From NCBI RefSeq assembly GCF_012034935.1, contig NZ_JAATEN010000021.1, positions 1 to 64,000 on the forward strand: a stretch of DNA of 64,000 bases, given 5' to 3'. Within the stretch, counting starts at the first letter, position 1; each line of letters begins with the position of its first letter. Below, piece after piece: positions 42,127 through 49,780 of the stretch. The DNA is from Streptomyces zingiberis (GTDB lineage Bacteria; Actinomycetota; Actinomycetes; Streptomycetales; Streptomycetaceae). Position numbers and translations under genes: made by a program. The notes beneath the pieces are model-generated. The model was not told the DNA's origin, searched no databases, and was given only the letters and a program-made list of their open reading frames with translations.

Positions 42127-42495
42127 CAACGGATCGTCGCCTACGTCGCGCCGACCGCGGGAGCGGACCCGGATGCTTCCGCCCTGCGCGACCACGTCGG
42201 CACCCTGCTGCCGGGGCATCGGGTTCCGGCGGCCGTGGTCCTGCTGCCCACCTTGCCCTGCACCGCCGGCGGCGAGCTCGACCGGCGTGCCCTTCCCGCT
42301 CCCACCTTCGAAGCGGGGCGGGGACGGATGCCCGCCACCCTTGCCGAGGACGTGCCGTCGCGCAGTTCGCGAGGGGCTGGGGCTGCCGGGAGGTGTCGGG
42401 GCCGGCAGCGGATTCTTCGTCCTCGGGGACGCTCGCTGCTCGCCACGCGGCTGCTGTCCCGGATCGGTACCCGTCTCGGGGCACGCTCGGTGCTG
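42098..42495 (+). pseudogene. Non-ribosomal peptide synthetase relic (A-domain end plus carrier domain)
   Basis: The frame through 42140 reads RIVAYVAPTAGADPDASALR, then LLPGHRVPAAVVLLPTLPCT and GGELDRRALPAPTFEAG: the C-terminal subdomain of an adenylation domain including the A10 core (usually NGKxDR). After 42345 the carrier-protein start is spread over other frames: QFAR in one, GLGLPGGVGAGSGFFVLG in another, and SLLATRLLSRIGTRLGA back in the first. The phosphopantetheine site (GGDSLL) is broken by the shift near 42425. At least two frameshifts; nothing upstream of A9 or downstream of the carrier remains. Start and stop are absent. Confidence 0.8.
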
Positions 42496-42608
42496 ATCTG
42501 CCGGTCACAGAGCCGTGCGATGCCCGACGGACACCCGGCCCCCGCTCCTGTCGCCTCCTCTTTCTTCTTCCCGTGCCGGTCTGCGGCGGGTGTCTCCGGC
42601 CGGGTTCG

Positions 42609-43424
42609 CTAGACGGCGGCCCAGCCGTCGTCCACGGGGATGACCGCGCCGTTGACGAACGCCGCCTCCTCCGAGGCGAGGAAGACGATCACGTCGGCCT
42701 GTTCCTCCGCGCTGCCCAGACGGCCGATGCCGGCGCCGATCAGGCCCCCCACGATCCCGGCGCCGAGGGAATCGGGGCGCGCCTCGACCCGGATGTTCGT
42801 GATCGTCGGTCCCGGGGCGACGGCGTTGGCCCGGATGCCCTCCTTGCGGTACATCACGGCGAGGTTCTTCACCAGCCCGGTGACGCCGTGCTTGGCCGCG
42901 GTGTACGCGGCGCCGGCCGCGCCGCCGCGCAGCCCCGCCTCGGAGCCGGTGAAGACCAGGCAGCCCCCTCCCGCGGCGCGCATGTGTGGCAGGACCGCGC
43001 GGGTGAGCAGGAAGGGCGCGGTGAGGTTGATCCGCAGCACTCGCTCCCATTCCGCGTCTTCCGTCTCGTGGAGGGCCGACATCCGGTCCATGACGCCGGC
43101 GTTGTTGACGAGGACGTCGATCCGTCCGTAGGCCTCCAGGGCGCGGTTCACGACCGTGTCCACCACGGCCTTCTCGGTGAGGTCGCCCGGGACGGCCAGG
43201 GCGGTGCCGCCCGCGGCCGTGATCTCCTTCGCCGTTCCCCGCACCCCGTCCGCGTCGAGGTCGGCGAGGAGCAGCCGGTCGCCCCCCGCGGCGAAGCGCA
43301 GCGCGGCGGACCGGCCGATCCCGGAGGCGGCGCCGGTGACGAGGACGGCGCGGGTGCCGGGGCCGCCGGTGTCCCGCGCGGGGTCCGTGTCGCCGGGGTG
43401 GCGGGTGGCATCGGTGGAGATCAT
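42609..43424 (-). CDS. SDR-family oxidoreductase
   Basis: 271 aa. Classical short-chain dehydrogenase: cofactor motif VLVTGAASGIGRSAALRFAA, then LLLADLDADGV (Asp favours NAD(H)), NNAGVMDRMSAL, catalytic Ser in FTGSEAGL, and YTAAKHGVTGLVKNLA with Tyr-Lys. C-terminal GAVIPVDDGWAAV. The ATG overlaps the stop of the SMP-30-like gene by 4 bases (ATGA). As third gene of the BVMO operon it probably oxidises an alcohol to the ketone taken by the BVMO. The first 24 residues are an unusual Thr/Pro/Gly extension. Confidence 0.88.
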   Translation of the reverse strand: MISTDATRHPGDTDPARDTGGPGTRAVLVTGAASGIGRSAALRFAAGGDRLLLADLDADGVRGTAKEITAAGGTALAVPGDLTEKAVVDTVVNRALEAYGRIDVLVNNAGVMDRMSALHETEDAEWERVLRINLTAPFLLTRAVLPHMRAAGGGCLVFTGSEAGLRGGAAGAAYTAAKHGVTGLVKNLAVMYRKEGIRANAVAPGPTITNIRVEARPDSLGAGIVGGLIGAGIGRLGSAEEQADVIVFLASEEAAFVNGAVIPVDDGWAAV

Positions 43425-45223
43425 GCGGGTGCCTCTTCCTGGGGGTGCCGGGGTCCGGGCCGCGCCTCTCCCGACGGGTGCGCCGGCCGGTCCGGCGTAC
43501 CGGCGGTGCGTGCCGTGTGCGGCGTGGTTGGTGACAGGGGAGCGAGCCGCCAGACCGTGCCCTCGCCGTGGGCCGAGAGCAGCAGAGCTCCGTCGGGTGC
43601 CGACGCCAGTCCGGCGAAGCGGCGCGGGACCCCGGGCATGGGACCCGCGAACAGGTGAGCGGCAGGCCCGCCCCCGGCCGGGAAGGGGCCGAGCGGCAGT
43701 TCCCCGGCGATCACCCGCCGCTCGACGGTGTCCGGGTCGACGCCGAGTAGCCGCCGCCTCCCGGTCTCCACGGTGAACACCTCGCCGCCCGCCACGGCCA
43801 CGCCTTGCGGCGCGTCGAGGCCGGTGGCGACCACGACCGGCTCGCCCGGCACACCGCCGTGGAGCCGGAGCAGGGTGCCCCGTTCCTCGTCGGTCACGTA
43901 GAGGTGCCCGGCGTCGTCGAACGCCACGTCGACGGGTCTGCCGAGCCCGGTGAGCAGGGGTTCGGGCCCTGGCCCGGAGCCGGAGCCGGGTTCCGGGGGT
44001 GTGTCGGGATCCTCCTCGCGCGCTGCGGCGGGCCCCGGGCGTGGTGCGAGGGTGACGATCCGGCCGGCGCCGCTCTCGGCGATGACGAGCGTGCCGTCCG
44101 CCCGGACGGCGATCCCGTTCGGCTGGTCAAGCCCGCTTGCCAGGACCCGGTCCTGTTCCTCCGCCGGGTCGTGGGTGGTGACGGTCCCGAACTGTGAGGT
44201 GATGTGGACCGGACCGGCGGGATCGGCGGCGATGCCGTGGGCGAAATGCACCCGCCGTTCGGTGACCGGGGGGCCGGGCCGGTCGCCGTCCCCGGCCGGC
44301 CGGGTGATCCGGTAATGGTCCGCCGTGTGCACCTGGCCGCCCAGGTCGACGGTGACCCCGTAAGGGCCGGCCAGGCCCGGCGTCACGATCTCGCGCACCC
44401 GGCCGTCCGGGAGGAGTTCGACGACTCCGCTGTCGGCGAAGCCGGACACGTACATCCGGTTCTCGGTGTCGAAGGCGGCGTTGTCCAACCCCGGCACGCC
44501 GGTGTCCTGGACCCGCCGCCGGCCGCTGCCGTGCAGGTCGATCCGGGTCACCAGGCCGCGGGGACCGCAGGAGAGCACGTGCATCTCCCCGGCGAGGTCG
44601 AAGCGGACGGCCACCGGCTGGGGCAGCCCGTCGGCGACGAGTTCGGGTGTGCCGCCGTCCGGTGGGACGCGCCACACCTGACCGGTCATCATGTGTGGGT
44701 AGTACAGGTGGCCGTCGGGCCCCCGCTGCATCGCGTTGCCCAGGGCCAGGTCGGCGGCGAGTTCGACGGGCTTCCGGCCGTCGGGGAAGAGTTCCAGCAG
44801 CCGTCCGCCGGGGCGCATCTCGTTGACGAACAGCCGGTCGCCGAGGCAGGTGATGCCGTTGACGGCGACCACCCCGTCCTCGACCACGCGCCATGCGCCT
44901 GCCGGGTCCCGCCGCCACACCAGTCCGGGGACGAGATCGGCGACGTAGAGCGAACCGTCGGCGCCGAAGGCCAAGTCGTCGGGGGAGCTCAGCGGCCCGC
45001 CCGGCGGCACCACCGGCTCGACGTCACCGGTCACCGGGTCGACGGCGCTGATCATCCCGGCGAGGTACTGGGCGACCCACAGCCGCCCGTCGGGCCCGAA
45101 GGCCACACCGTTGGCGCCCCAAAGGCGGCTCGGGGCGTTGAGGCGGCGGAGTGTCCAGTGCGGGTCGGTCACGGGTGCCGGGCCGCCCCAGCGGCCGGCC
45201 CCCGAGCGGTCCCCGGCGTTCAC
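43421..45223 (-). CDS. SMP-30/gluconolactonase-like double-length beta-propeller protein
   Basis: 600 aa, about twice the usual 300 aa. Repeated propeller blades are visible: LWGANGVAFGPDGRLWVAQY, LSSPDDLAFGADGSLYVADL, LDQPNGIAVRADGTLVIAES, LGRPVDVAFDDAGHLYVTDE, GLDAPQGVAVAGGEVFTVET. These are the NHL/SGL-type repeats of gluconolactonase-like lactonases. Placed between a BVMO (makes esters or lactones) and an SDR, it is a candidate lactone hydrolase. The GTG at 45223 overlaps the BVMO stop by 4 bases. The longer open frame to 47239 is an antisense-type shadow of the BVMO frame and was rejected. No signal peptide. Confidence 0.8.
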   Translation of the reverse strand: MNAGDRSGAGRWGGPAPVTDPHWTLRRLNAPSRLWGANGVAFGPDGRLWVAQYLAGMISAVDPVTGDVEPVVPPGGPLSSPDDLAFGADGSLYVADLVPGLVWRRDPAGAWRVVEDGVVAVNGITCLGDRLFVNEMRPGGRLLELFPDGRKPVELAADLALGNAMQRGPDGHLYYPHMMTGQVWRVPPDGGTPELVADGLPQPVAVRFDLAGEMHVLSCGPRGLVTRIDLHGSGRRRVQDTGVPGLDNAAFDTENRMYVSGFADSGVVELLPDGRVREIVTPGLAGPYGVTVDLGGQVHTADHYRITRPAGDGDRPGPPVTERRVHFAHGIAADPAGPVHITSQFGTVTTHDPAEEQDRVLASGLDQPNGIAVRADGTLVIAESGAGRIVTLAPRPGPAAAREEDPDTPPEPGSGSGPGPEPLLTGLGRPVDVAFDDAGHLYVTDEERGTLLRLHGGVPGEPVVVATGLDAPQGVAVAGGEVFTVETGRRRLLGVDPDTVERRVIAGELPLGPFPAGGGPAAHLFAGPMPGVPRRFAGLASAPDGALLLSAHGEGTVWRLAPLSPTTPHTARTAGTPDRPAHPSGEARPGPRHPQEEAPA

Positions 45224-47064
45224 CGGGCACCCACCAGCACCTCGTCGAGGCCCCCGCCGGCCCGCCAGCCGGCCAGCAGTTCGTGGAAGGCGACGGGACC
45301 GGCTCCGTAGCTGGTGGCGGCCCGGCGGGGCATCCCCTCGTTGTTGTAGTACCCGGGGGTGCATTCGGCCTGGAAGGCATGCTGGTCGGCGGCCGTGGCC
45401 CGGATGGTCTCCACCCAGGTGTCCTGGGCTTCGCGCGTGGGCTCGACCCATCGGGCGCCCCGCTCCCGGGCGGCAGCGACGATCTCGGCGATGTGTGTGG
45501 CCTGCTCGTCCAGGGTGTGGGTGAAGTTGACACTCGCCGCGTTCTGCAGGGAGCCCATCTGGAACAGGTTCGGGAAGCCGTGCGTGGTCAGGCCGTGCAG
45601 GGTCCGGGGTCCCTGGGCCCACGCCTCGCGCAGCGAGACGCCGTCCCGCCCGTAGGCGGGCAGGAGTCCGGCGGTGACGCCCGAGACGCCCACCGCGAAA
45701 CCGGTGGCGAAGACCAGGCAGTCGACCTCGTACGTGGTATCGCCCACGACCACCCCGGTCCCGGTGAACCGTTCCACCCCGTGGGTGTCGGCGGTGTCGA
45801 CCAGGGTGACGTTCGGCCGGTTGAAGGTCTCCAGGTAGGTGTCGCTGAAACCGGGCCGCTTGCACATGTACCGGTACCAGGGTTTGAGCAGTTCGGCGGT
45901 CTCCGGGTCCTTGACGGTGCCGGCCACGCGGGTGCGCAGCTCGTGCATCTTCCGGTGGTCGGCGAGTTCGTAGGCCCGTTCGCGTTCGGCTTCCGGCTCG
46001 TGGCGGTAGGCGTCCGTGGCGATGAGCTTCTGCTGGAGGCGGGCGGTGCTGGTCCAGCCGTCGGCCACCAGGTCCTCCTCCGCGCTTCCGCCGGTGACCA
46101 GGGTGAGGAAGTTCTCCCGCCGCCGGCGGTGCCATCCCGGGGCGAGGGAAGCGGCCCACCCGGGGTCGGTGGGACGGTTGGCACGCACGTCGACCGTGGA
46201 TGGGGTGCGCTGGAAAACGTAGAGGTGACGGGCGGAGGCGCCGAGGTGCGGTACGCACTGCAGGGCGGTGGCGCCGGTGCCGATGACGCCGACCCGCTTG
46301 TCGGCGAGGCCGCTGAGGTTCCCATCCGCGTCCCCGCCCGTGTACGCGTAGTCCCAGCGGCTGGTGTGGAAGGTGTGCCCACGGAAGGTCTCGATCCCCG
46401 GCAGGGCCGGGAGCTTGGGCTCGCTGAGCGTCCCGGTGGCGGTGACGACGTAGCGGGCGGTGATCTGGTCGCCGCGGTCGGTGGTGACCAGCCACCGTGA
46501 CCGTCCCTCGTCCCAGCGCAGTTCGGTCACCCGGGTGCGGAACAGGGCCTGTTCGTAGAGGCCGAAGGTGTGTCCGACGGCGCGGGCGTGGTGGCGGATC
46601 TCCTCTCCTGGCGCGTACTTCCAGCCCGGCATGGTGCCGGTCTCCTCCAGCAGCGGGAGATAGACGTAGGACTCGATATCGCAGTGGATGCCGGGGTAGC
46701 GGTTCCAGTACCAGGTGCCGCCGAAGTCGGAGCCCTTCTCGATCACCCGGACCGACGCCACGCCGCGCTGCCGCAGCCGGGCGGCGGTGAGCAGCCCGCC
46801 GAAACCGCCGCCGACCACGACGGCCTCGATGTCGTCGGCCAGCGGCGGCCGGTCGCCGTCCCCTTCGGCGTAGGGGTCCTCGTCCCAGTAGCCGAACGCT
46901 CCGGTGAGCCGGGCGTATTGGGCGTTGCCGTCGGGCCGGAGCCGGCGGTCGCGCTCCTGGCGGTAGCGGGCACGGACCGCGTCCAGGTCGAGTCCGGTGG
47001 CATCGGGGGACGGTCCGGCCGGGGCCGTTGGGGTCGCCGGTGCGGGGGAGTGGGATGCGGACAT
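45220..47064 (-). CDS. Baeyer-Villiger monooxygenase (class B flavoprotein)
   Basis: 614 aa. FAD motif VVVGGGFGGLLTAARL (about residues 82-97). The BVMO fingerprint FxGxxxHTxxW is present as FRGHTFHTSRWD at 227-238. NADPH motif VGVIGTGATALQCVPHL follows. Other family blocks: GGTWYWNRYPGIHCDIESYV, GFPNLFQMGSLQNAASVNFT, CTPGYYNNEG. This resembles cyclohexanone/cyclopentadecanone-type enzymes. It inserts oxygen next to a ketone to give an ester or lactone. The ATG at 47064 follows CCTGGAGGAAATCC. First intact gene of the BVMO/SMP-30/SDR operon; the upstream MFS remnant is in the same frame without a stop. Confidence 0.92.
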   Translation of the reverse strand: MSASHSPAPATPTAPAGPSPDATGLDLDAVRARYRQERDRRLRPDGNAQYARLTGAFGYWDEDPYAEGDGDRPPLADDIEAVVVGGGFGGLLTAARLRQRGVASVRVIEKGSDFGGTWYWNRYPGIHCDIESYVYLPLLEETGTMPGWKYAPGEEIRHHARAVGHTFGLYEQALFRTRVTELRWDEGRSRWLVTTDRGDQITARYVVTATGTLSEPKLPALPGIETFRGHTFHTSRWDYAYTGGDADGNLSGLADKRVGVIGTGATALQCVPHLGASARHLYVFQRTPSTVDVRANRPTDPGWAASLAPGWHRRRRENFLTLVTGGSAEEDLVADGWTSTARLQQKLIATDAYRHEPEAERERAYELADHRKMHELRTRVAGTVKDPETAELLKPWYRYMCKRPGFSDTYLETFNRPNVTLVDTADTHGVERFTGTGVVVGDTTYEVDCLVFATGFAVGVSGVTAGLLPAYGRDGVSLREAWAQGPRTLHGLTTHGFPNLFQMGSLQNAASVNFTHTLDEQATHIAEIVAAARERGARWVEPTREAQDTWVETIRATAADQHAFQAECTPGYYNNEGMPRRAATSYGAGPVAFHELLAGWRAGGGLDEVLVGAR

Positions 47065-47299
47065 GTGGATTTCCTCCAGGGAGCTGGGGGCGGGGCCGGG
47101 CCACCGAGGGCGTGGTAGGCCTGGGCGCGGCCGCGTGAGGGGAAGAGAACCGGGCTGGGACGAGTGGAAGCCGCCGGGAGTGGGGGCGAGGTGGTCGCGC
47201 CGGTACGAGGTCTGCCGGGTCAGGCGTCCGCCGGGGCACGGGTCACCGTGGCGGGGCTTCACGCTCGGCCCGGCTCCCGCGCTCCCGGCTGCGCCCTTC

Positions 47300-47761
47300 T
47301 CACCTTGGTGCTCCGCACCGTCCCGGGCGCCGTCCGCGGCCGGGATCGCCATGGCGATCAGGGTGGCGATCAGGGCCGCCGCGCCGCCGACTGCGAGACC
47401 GGTACGGCGTCCGGTCTCGGAGGGGAGTGTCTGTGTCCCCGGCGTGGTGGTCGGCTGCGCGAGCACCGCTCCCACCAGGGCCCACCGAGCCGACGGTCAG
47501 GGGGACGGTGCAGGCCAGCAGCAGGGGGCGCTTCCCCAGCAGGTCGCCCAGCCGGCCGGCGACCACCACGCAGACCGCCGCGACGAGCAGGGTCACGGTG
47601 ATCACCCAGGAGGCGTTCGTCCGGGAGGTGCCCAGCGGGTCCGGCAGGCGCGGGAGTAGCGGTGTGACCGGTGTCTGGGTTGGTGTGGCGGTGATGCCGG
47701 CCGGCGCGAGCGTGGTGACGACCCGTCCGGGACGGAAGGTGGGGGGTGTGGCGGTGGTCAT
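47300..47761 (-). pseudogene. MFS transporter with large internal deletion
   Basis: The start (ATG at 47761) reads TPPTFRPGRVVTTLAPAGIT, then NASWVITVTLLVAAVCVVVA and GRLGDLLGKRPLLLACTVPL: the first two transmembrane segments and the loop 2-3 motif of a DHA2-type major facilitator. After TVGSVG the frame is lost. The last transmembrane helix is found in another frame (GRRTGLAVGGAAALIATLIA, about 47420-47340). Some 300 residues in between are missing. Several leucines of helix 1 appear as prolines, a sign of decay. It lies between the MarR gene and the BVMO operon. Confidence 0.75.
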
Positions 47762-47849
47762 GGTGGGGGCACCTCGAAGGGGTCGGTCAGCACGGACCAC
47801 GGCCGGTGGGGCGGCCGGCGGGGCCCGGGGCGCCCGGTGAGGGCAGTGG

Positions 47850-47881
47850 TGTGCATCGTACATGTGATGTGCATCGTGCAT
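47850..47881. promoter_or_regulatory. Tandem operator-like repeats in front of marR
   Basis: TGTGCATCGTACAT (47850-47863) and TGTGCATCGTGCAT (47868-47881) are 18 bp apart. Each has dyad character (TGCA-TCG-TGCA). They lie in the divergent region between the MFS remnant and the MarR-family gene, where a MarR regulator usually binds to control both directions. Confidence 0.6.
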
Positions 47882-47941
47882 ATCGATCTCCCGGTGGGCG
47901 GGTGTGCGACGATGGCCGAGCACGAAGCGGGAGGCAGTCTC

Positions 47942-48433
47942 ATGGGCGGGCCGGTCAGGCCGACGCGTGACGTCGAGTACGAGCAGATGCTTCTCAGCCG
48001 GCACACGGAAATGCACCGGCGCGGCGGCCGCCGTCACGACAGTTCGCTGGAGCGCAGCGCCTATGTCCTGCTGAGCCGGCTCCGGGTGCAGGGGCCGATG
48101 TCGATCAGCGAGCTGAGTGAGGCCTTCGGTCTGGACGCCTCGACGCTCAACCGCCAGACCGCCGCCGTGGTCCGCGCCGGCCTGGCGGAGCGCATCCCGG
48201 ACCCGGGTGGCGGAATGGCGAGGAAGTTCCGGCTCACCGAGGAGGGTGAGCGCCAGCTCGACATCGAGCGCCGCTGGATCGTCGACGGTCTGGACGTGGT
48301 CATGACCGCGTGGTCCGACGAGGACATCGCGGCCTTCGCCGGCTATCTGCGCCGGTTCAACACCGACATCGAGCGCATCACCGGCCGTCCCTGGCCCCGC
48401 CCCACCCCGGACGGGAAGCCCCCGCGCGCCTGA
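47942..48433 (+). CDS. MarR-family transcriptional regulator
   Basis: 163 aa from the ATG at 47942, which has CGGGAGGCAGTCTC just upstream; an ATG at 47912 is possible. Winged-helix core: LERSAYVLLSRLRVQGPMSI, LSEAFGLDASTLNRQTAAVV, GLAERIPDPGGGMARKFRLT with the wing. Long terminal helices for dimerisation flank it. It faces the MFS remnant and BVMO operon, the classical arrangement for a regulator of a drug or substrate efflux/degradation gene. The inducer is unknown, perhaps the BVMO substrate. Confidence 0.88.
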   Translation: MGGPVRPTRDVEYEQMLLSRHTEMHRRGGRRHDSSLERSAYVLLSRLRVQGPMSISELSEAFGLDASTLNRQTAAVVRAGLAERIPDPGGGMARKFRLTEEGERQLDIERRWIVDGLDVVMTAWSDEDIAAFAGYLRRFNTDIERITGRPWPRPTPDGKPPRA

Positions 48434-48683
48434 CCGGGTCCGCGAGGCGCGAGGCCGGTCCTTGTGGGGAGTGGGTTGGGGGGAGACTTCCAGGCCCGGG
48501 CCGTCGCGGGGGAGCCCCGGACGGCCTGGACGGCGTCCGGGCCCGGGGTGTCATCTCCGCGCGGGAGCCCGTCCGCTGCCGGCCTCCGGTATGACGCCGG
48601 TGCGCCGGGGGCCGGTCCTCGCCGGGGCCGGGCCGGTGGTGCCGGGCGTCGCCGCTCCGTCAGCCGGGGGCGCGGAACTTCGT

Positions 48684-49193
48684 TCAGGCGCCTCCGGCGG
48701 CCGGGAGGGCGTACAGCCCGGGCAGGTTCACCACCACGGCTTCCTGCGTGGAGCGGGCGATGACCACCACGGCCTCCTCGGACGGGTCGGGGTTCTCCTC
48801 CCGGTGCGGCACGAACGGCGGGACGAAGACGTAGTCACCCGGGCCGGTGCGCAGGCGGATCTCCTCCGGGCGCTCACCCGAGCCGTCCAGGAAGACGAAC
48901 TCGGGGTGCCCGCTCACGACGTAGATGGCGGTCTCGGACGCGCCGTGGTGATGGTCCGAACTGGCGGTCGCCGGGGCGACATGGGTCTGGCCCATCCACA
49001 GCTTCTCCGAGCCCACGGTCCCGCCGCTGATCGCGGCGAACCGGCGCATCCCCCCGGTCTGGGCCGTGTCCCCGTCCAGCGCGTCGGCGCGGATGTGGTG
49101 CAGGCGCGTCCGCAGCGGCGCCGCCGTGAGGTCCGGGGCATGGTCGAGGTGGGGGTGGAAGCCCTCACCGGCGGTGGTCGGCGACTCGGTCAT
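48684..49193 (-). CDS. Cupin-domain protein
   Basis: 169 aa. Single cupin: motif 1 with the metal ligands in SSDHHHGASETAIYVVSG, and motif 2 in RTGPGDYVFVPPFVPHREE. The rest is beta-rich. Cysteine dioxygenase-like, isomerase-like or pure binding functions are all possible. The gene seems to be read from a leaderless promoter (TTGACA, 18 bp, TAGCGT) and shares an operator-like GGACACC with the sulfur-operon leader, so a role linked to sulfur or thiol metabolism is suspected. It is divergent from the Rrf2 regulator. Confidence 0.8.
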   Translation of the reverse strand: MTESPTTAGEGFHPHLDHAPDLTAAPLRTRLHHIRADALDGDTAQTGGMRRFAAISGGTVGSEKLWMGQTHVAPATASSDHHHGASETAIYVVSGHPEFVFLDGSGERPEEIRLRTGPGDYVFVPPFVPHREENPDPSEEAVVVIARSTQEAVVVNLPGLYALPAAGGA

Positions 49194-49200
49194 GGCGAGG

Positions 49201-49239
49201 ACGCTAGGCGGCGGCCGGAAAAGATGTCAAGAGGTGTCC
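49201..49239 (-). promoter_or_regulatory. Leaderless promoter of the cupin gene with operator half-site
   Basis: Minus strand: -35 TTGACA (49230-49225), 18 bp, -10 TAGCGT (49206-49201). Seven bases separate the -10 from the ATG, so the transcript should begin at or one base from the start codon. GGACACC (the complement of GGTGTCC at 49233-49239) lies just upstream of the -35. On the plus strand the same element is AGGTGTCC. Compare the leader-peptide promoter at 50736-50783. Confidence 0.65.
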
Positions 49240-49342
49240 TATGTCGTTCACCTGCGGCATTGTTGCCGCAACGGTGCCGCAACAGAGCGATGCGCGGACC
49301 GGGCCCCGCCGGTGCGGCGACCGCTTCCGGCATGATGGGCGG

Positions 49343-49780
49343 ATGCATATCTCCGCGAAGGCGGACTACGCCACGCGGGCTCTGCTGGAGCTCGCCTCTC
49401 ATCCGGACCGCCCGCTGTCCTGCGAGGCCATGGCCTCCTCGCAGGACATCCCGTTCCGGTTCCTCAAGTCCGTGGTGGGCGAGTTGCGCAAGGCGGGGCT
49501 GGTGCGCAGTCAGCGGGGTTGCGAGGGGGGTTACTGGCTCGGCCGTCCGGCCGCCGAGATCACCTTGCTGGAGGTGGTGCGCGCCGTCGACGGCGCGCTG
49601 ATCACCCTGCGCGGTCAGACGCTGGGCGGACTCGCCTATCCCGGCGCGGCGGAGCCGCTGCCCGGGGTGTGGCGGCGGGTGGAGGCCGAGGCGGCGGCCG
49701 TCCTCGGCGCGGTGACCCTCGCCTCGCTGGGGGAGGCGGCGGACTCCCGCGACCGGCCGGTCCCGGAGGGGATCGCGTGA
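49343..49780 (+). CDS. Rrf2-family regulator without Fe-S cysteines (CymR-like)
   Basis: 145 aa. The Rrf2 winged helix is plain: MHISAKADYATRALLELASH, LSCEAMASSQDIPFRFLKSV, VGELRKAGLVRSQRGCEGGY, ITLLEVVRAVDGALI. The three-cysteine cluster that binds Fe-S in IscR/NsrR is missing from the region after EVVRAVDG, as in CymR, the cysteine-metabolism repressor of Bacillus. The start ATG at 49343 is 6 nt after a -10-like CATGAT. TGCCGCAAC occurs twice upstream (49264 and 49275). Its stop overlaps the DsbA-like gene (GTGA). Confidence 0.85.
   Translation: MHISAKADYATRALLELASHPDRPLSCEAMASSQDIPFRFLKSVVGELRKAGLVRSQRGCEGGYWLGRPAAEITLLEVVRAVDGALITLRGQTLGGLAYPGAAEPLPGVWRRVEAEAAAVLGAVTLASLGEAADSRDRPVPEGIA

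Noticed and set aside
43421..47239. Single 1272-aa protein on the minus strand
   Set aside because: The upstream part is a shadow frame of the BVMO gene, Arg/Pro/His-rich with no domain. The real start is the GTG at 45223, coupled to the BVMO stop.
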